Positions 61,332-64,000 of a stretch of 64,000 nucleotides of DNA are shown here, piece by piece; the stretch's first letter is position 1, and each line of letters begins with the position of its first letter. The notes under the pieces were generated by a model. It was not told the origin of the DNA. It saw nothing but the letters and a program-made list of their open reading frames with translations, and made no database searches. This DNA comes from JAHRVQ01 sp047616645 (GTDB lineage Bacteria > Pseudomonadota > Gammaproteobacteria > Pseudomonadales > Azotimanducaceae), in NCBI GenBank assembly GCA_047616645.1, contig JBLHIH010000003.1, positions 1 through 64,000 of the forward strand, given 5' to 3'. Made by a program: the position numbers and the translations under genes.

Positions 61332-62861
61332 ATGTTAATGAACAATTACAGCCTGATGTTCTCCTTCAAGATACTGCTGGCTATGGGTCTTTTATTCAGC
61401 ACGTTGGCGAACGTCTATGCAGCTGATAAGGCACTGCTCGATATATTGCTAGAAAATAAAGTTATCACGCAAGCGCAGTACGAGAGTCTGATCGAAAAGG
61501 AATCACTGACCAAAGATGACCTTTTCGTCGTGGCGCCAGCAGAAAACATGCCCGCAGAAATTCCAACGAAGTCGCATAGCAAAACATCTCCAGGGAAGTC
61601 ATACGATGTTAATGAAGTCGATATTGTCTTGGATACCGATGCATATATAAAAATTGCCGTGGCGGACGCCGTAGCAGCGAAGATTGACGAGGATTTTCCT
61701 GTCGCGTCAAGTTACACAAACAAGGGCTTTCGACTTGAGAGTCGGGACGGCAATTGGCAAACTAATCTTCAGTGGCGTGCCCAGATGCGCTACACCAATC
61801 CGTTCTCGGGCGATCCAAGACAGCTTGATGACTTCGCAGCCGAGGATTCATCAAACTTCGAATCCCGCCGACTGCGTATGAAAATTGGCGGGCATGGCTA
61901 CCAACCCTGGTTGAAGTACTACTTTGAAGTTGACCTTCAGCCAAGCAGAAGCGCAGGCTCCAGCGCAGCTTCATCTAGTGCACGTGTTATAGACTGGCGT
62001 ATAGATATTGCTAAGTGGGCTGCCGGTGGATTACGATTCGGACAGTGGAAAATCGACATGAATCGAGAGAGAGTGGATTCATCCGGTCGCCAGCAATTTG
62101 TCGAGAGATCAATAGTTAACCGTATTTTCACGATTGACCGACAGATTGGCGTTCAATGGCGAGGTCACGCATTTAAGGGTACGGCGGCAGATTTACGATA
62201 CTACGTTGGTGTTTTCAACGGAGAAGGTCGTGGCGTACGAAATGCTAATGAAGACATGATGTACGCCGGACGTGTGCAATGGAACTTCATGGGTCGAGAT
62301 CTTCCATTACGACAGGGCGATGTCGAATTCACAGAGAAGCCAACAGGTAGCCTGGCATTTGCCGGTATGACGACAAAAGGACCTTGCACACGTTGGTCAT
62401 CGTCGGGCTGTGGAAACCTAGATGGATTCACCTCATCTTCAGTCGCTGGCGTAGACCAGTTTAAAGTCGAGCAAGCTGTCCAGGAATTCGCGTTCAAATA
62501 TCGTGGTTTCTCAATTCAACAGGAGTGGCATCGCAAATTCATCGATGATCGAATCGCTGGTAGTAGAAATGATCTAACCGGTTTTTATCTGCAGTCAGGT
62601 TATTTTTTCAACAACCTTGTCTCTTCAGTGCCTGCACCGCTAGAGTTTGCCATTCGTTACGGCTATGTTGAAGAGCCCAATGAAGACGATCAAACATTTT
62701 ATAATGAGCGTGAAGAGTACACAATCGGTGCAAATTGGTACTTCGCGGGTCACAGCAATAAGTTGACGCTTGATTACTCCTTCCTGATTGTCGACGACGA
62801 TTTCCTAAATGCAGACGATAATTCGAACCGAGTGAGACTCCAGTGGGACGTCTCTTTCTAA
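61332..62861 (+). CDS. OprO/OprP-type phosphate-selective porin
   Basis: A 509-residue outer-membrane protein. A signal peptide (ending VYAAD) is followed by a short coiled region with LLENKVITQAQYESLIEKES, a common feature of this porin group. The barrel starts near residue 135 (GFRLESRDGNWQTNLQWRAQ), with arginine-rich strands, and the protein ends RVRLQWDVSF with a terminal phenylalanine. Family members form anion-selective trimers for phosphate or polyphosphate. AAGGA about ten bases upstream supports the ATG at 61332 over one at 61338. A hairpin terminator follows. Confidence 0.88.
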   Translation: MLMNNYSLMFSFKILLAMGLLFSTLANVYAADKALLDILLENKVITQAQYESLIEKESLTKDDLFVVAPAENMPAEIPTKSHSKTSPGKSYDVNEVDIVLDTDAYIKIAVADAVAAKIDEDFPVASSYTNKGFRLESRDGNWQTNLQWRAQMRYTNPFSGDPRQLDDFAAEDSSNFESRRLRMKIGGHGYQPWLKYYFEVDLQPSRSAGSSAASSSARVIDWRIDIAKWAAGGLRFGQWKIDMNRERVDSSGRQQFVERSIVNRIFTIDRQIGVQWRGHAFKGTAADLRYYVGVFNGEGRGVRNANEDMMYAGRVQWNFMGRDLPLRQGDVEFTEKPTGSLAFAGMTTKGPCTRWSSSGCGNLDGFTSSSVAGVDQFKVEQAVQEFAFKYRGFSIQQEWHRKFIDDRIAGSRNDLTGFYLQSGYFFNNLVSSVPAPLEFAIRYGYVEEPNEDDQTFYNEREEYTIGANWYFAGHSNKLTLDYSFLIVDDDFLNADDNSNRVRLQWDVSF

Positions 62862-62901
62862 TGTAATTGTTGGATACACTTGTCTACATTAGTCTTAAAT
62901 A

Positions 62902-62925
62902 AAAGGCCTGCGATTGGAGGCCTTT
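62902..62925. terminator. Hairpin terminator between the porin and LysR genes
   Basis: An 8-bp perfect stem AAAGGCCT/AGGCCTTT with an 8-nt loop, flanked by A-rich sequence on the left and TTTATTATT on the right. The arrangement can serve both convergent genes. Confidence 0.75.
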
Positions 62926-62941
62926 ATTATTACAGTGAGTG

Positions 62942-63901
62942 TCAAGGTTGAAACTCACCCACAGTCTTGATCGGAATCACCACGTCACTGAGGTTCTGCG
63001 TAACTATCCGGCGAATCTCAATCGCTAACTCACGAAAGAAGGATTTTTCTGGTGAAGTATTTCGCCATACTAGAACATGATTCCTCACTACATCAATGCC
63101 TTCAACATCCGCGATGCGCAGTTCATTCTCTTCTCGAATCTCAGATTTAACATAGAGTGCTGGTAAGAATGCCGTTCCCATCCCCATCACGACCATCTGC
63201 CTCAAAGTATCGAGGCTAGTTCCTTCAAAGTCACGCCGTACCTCCGCGCCAACTTTCTCACAAAGATCAGCAATCTCCCTGTGAAATAGATGATGTTCAC
63301 TGATTGTCAGTACTCGTTCTCCAAATAGGTCAGTGCGATTCAAACGCGGTTTGCTCGCGAGTTTATGTTCCATAGATAACGCAAACTTAAGGGGTTCGCG
63401 AAACAATTGAAAAACCGATAGTTCCTTCGACATAATCGGTTGTGTGCTGAGTATGAAATCGTGCCTACGATCCAACAATCCAGACTCCAGATCGCTCGGT
63501 GCTTCTTCTCGTACATACAATTGCAAGTTCTCGTACTGCGTGTGGATGGGTGGCAGAATATGCGGTAGTAAATAGGGACCGAGGGTTGGCGTTACCCCCA
63601 GCCTGTACGTGCCCAGTCCTCCGCCGGAGAGTGTTCGCGATTTACTGGCGAAACCATGTATCTCCTCCAATACTCGCTTGGCGCTTGGCAACAACTCACG
63701 ACCCTTTACCGTCGTTGTTGTACCTTTCCTGGTGCGCTCAAATAATTGCAAGCCAAGCAGTTTTTCCAGTACCGCCATTTGATTGCTCAATGCAGGTTGC
63801 GTGACCTCCAGACGAAAAGCTGCCTGCCGAAAACTCCCGCATTCCGCGATGGTCGTGAAGTAGCGAATCTGCTTCAAACTCAGACGACTGATAATTTCCA
63901 T
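62942..63901 (-). CDS. LysR-family transcriptional regulator
   Basis: A 319-residue LTTR. The N-terminal helix-turn-helix spans LKQIRYFTTIAECGSFRQAA and VTQPALSNQMAVLEKLLG; the effector domain follows with TPTLGPYLLPHILPP. The overall pattern is closest to the OxyR/CynR branch, but no pair of redox cysteines like OxyR's is obvious (one Cys in ADLCEKVG), so I do not call it OxyR. It is convergent with the porin gene, and its target is more likely a gene beyond the right edge of the window. Confidence 0.92.
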   Translation of the reverse strand: MEIISRLSLKQIRYFTTIAECGSFRQAAFRLEVTQPALSNQMAVLEKLLGLQLFERTRKGTTTTVKGRELLPSAKRVLEEIHGFASKSRTLSGGGLGTYRLGVTPTLGPYLLPHILPPIHTQYENLQLYVREEAPSDLESGLLDRRHDFILSTQPIMSKELSVFQLFREPLKFALSMEHKLASKPRLNRTDLFGERVLTISEHHLFHREIADLCEKVGAEVRRDFEGTSLDTLRQMVVMGMGTAFLPALYVKSEIREENELRIADVEGIDVVRNHVLVWRNTSPEKSFFRELAIEIRRIVTQNLSDVVIPIKTVGEFQP

Positions 63902-63919
63902 GTTTTTCCAAGATAATTA

Positions 63920-63940
63920 GTGATAATAAAATGTTATCAC
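63920..63940. promoter_or_regulatory. Inverted repeat upstream of the LysR gene
   Basis: GTGATAA (63920-63926) and TTATCAC (63934-63940) are perfect arms with a 7-bp centre, a shape used by LysR dimers for autoregulation or for a divergent target beyond the window. It lies just 18 bp from the LysR start. Confidence 0.5.
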
Positions 63941-64000
63941 ATTCGTTATTTTATTGATTAACAACTATCACTCTCGCTCACCTATAGTGCGCGCCAATTA

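Noticed and set aside
62942..63901. Naming the LysR regulator OxyR
   Set aside because: The two redox cysteines that define OxyR are not evident; only a general LysR call is justified.

Overview
The window reads as chromosome of a Gram-negative, aerobic, probably marine gammaproteobacterium. It has TonB-dependent and phosphate-type outer-membrane channels, PqiB/PqiC envelope proteins, an AbgT and a BCCT transporter, and a set of lipid/xenobiotic oxidation enzymes (two cytochromes P450, a Baeyer-Villiger monooxygenase, several SDR and MDR oxidoreductases). The mix recalls Cellvibrionales/Spongiibacteraceae-like genomes, but no phylogenetic marker is present, so placement is inference. I see no rRNA, tRNA, CRISPR array, transposase or integrase. 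Coding from about 22 kb onward looks more AT-rich than the 13-20 kb block (by eye, not measured).

Layout. 0-12 kb: a 5'-truncated TPR-sulfotransferase, a TonB receptor with a strong terminator, a CehA/McbA-type metallohydrolase, a permease translationally coupled to an FG-GAP/UnbV protein carrying three cysteine pairs, and a BCCT transporter followed by a decayed quinone oxidoreductase. 12-22 kb: carboxylesterase, MDR oxidoreductase, PHP-family nuclease/phosphatase, PLP decarboxylase (containing a 36-bp perfect palindrome), SDR, Nudix, YchJ, AbgT transporter and an HSL-type hydrolase. 22-29.4 kb: a broken pqiB with intact pqiC, then a MarR-type regulator, a 50-codon small ORF and an MMPL/RND-LolA-like fusion plus a DUF1302-type outer-membrane protein; three copies of a 12-bp palindrome precede the first three of these. 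29-38 kb: GltS symporter, a decayed region, a solute-binding protein, GST-P450 pair, a secreted protein, three 126-bp tandem repeats, nitroreductase, Baeyer-Villiger monooxygenase and a chimeric remnant. 38-43.4 kb: an FtsX/ATPase/HlyD efflux operon, divergent from a two-component system destroyed by internal deletion. 43.7-48.4 kb: DUF4097 protein, membrane TPR protein, DUF5522-Dph6 fusion, MAPEG protein. 48.5-56.2 kb: a compact locus made of a REC-DUF3369 response regulator, a NarK-type transporter fused to a cyclic-nucleotide-binding domain and a histidine kinase, and a 1243-residue molybdopterin oxidoreductase fused to a flavin/2Fe-2S reductase. 56-64 kb: MarR regulator, small membrane protein, SDR, P450, aldo/keto reductase, a decayed region, OprO/P porin and LysR regulator.

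The most interesting unit is 48.5-56.2 kb: a transporter that is itself a sensor kinase, beside its probable response regulator and a self-contained Mo-flavin-ferredoxin enzyme whose usual N-terminal 4Fe-4S motif is broken. Also notable are the MarR operator set with its small ORF, and the recurring short tandem repeats that sit on or beside stop codons. Several short gene remnants (about 11.8, 31, 37.8, 42.8-43.6 and 61 kb) show active gene decay without visible mobile elements.
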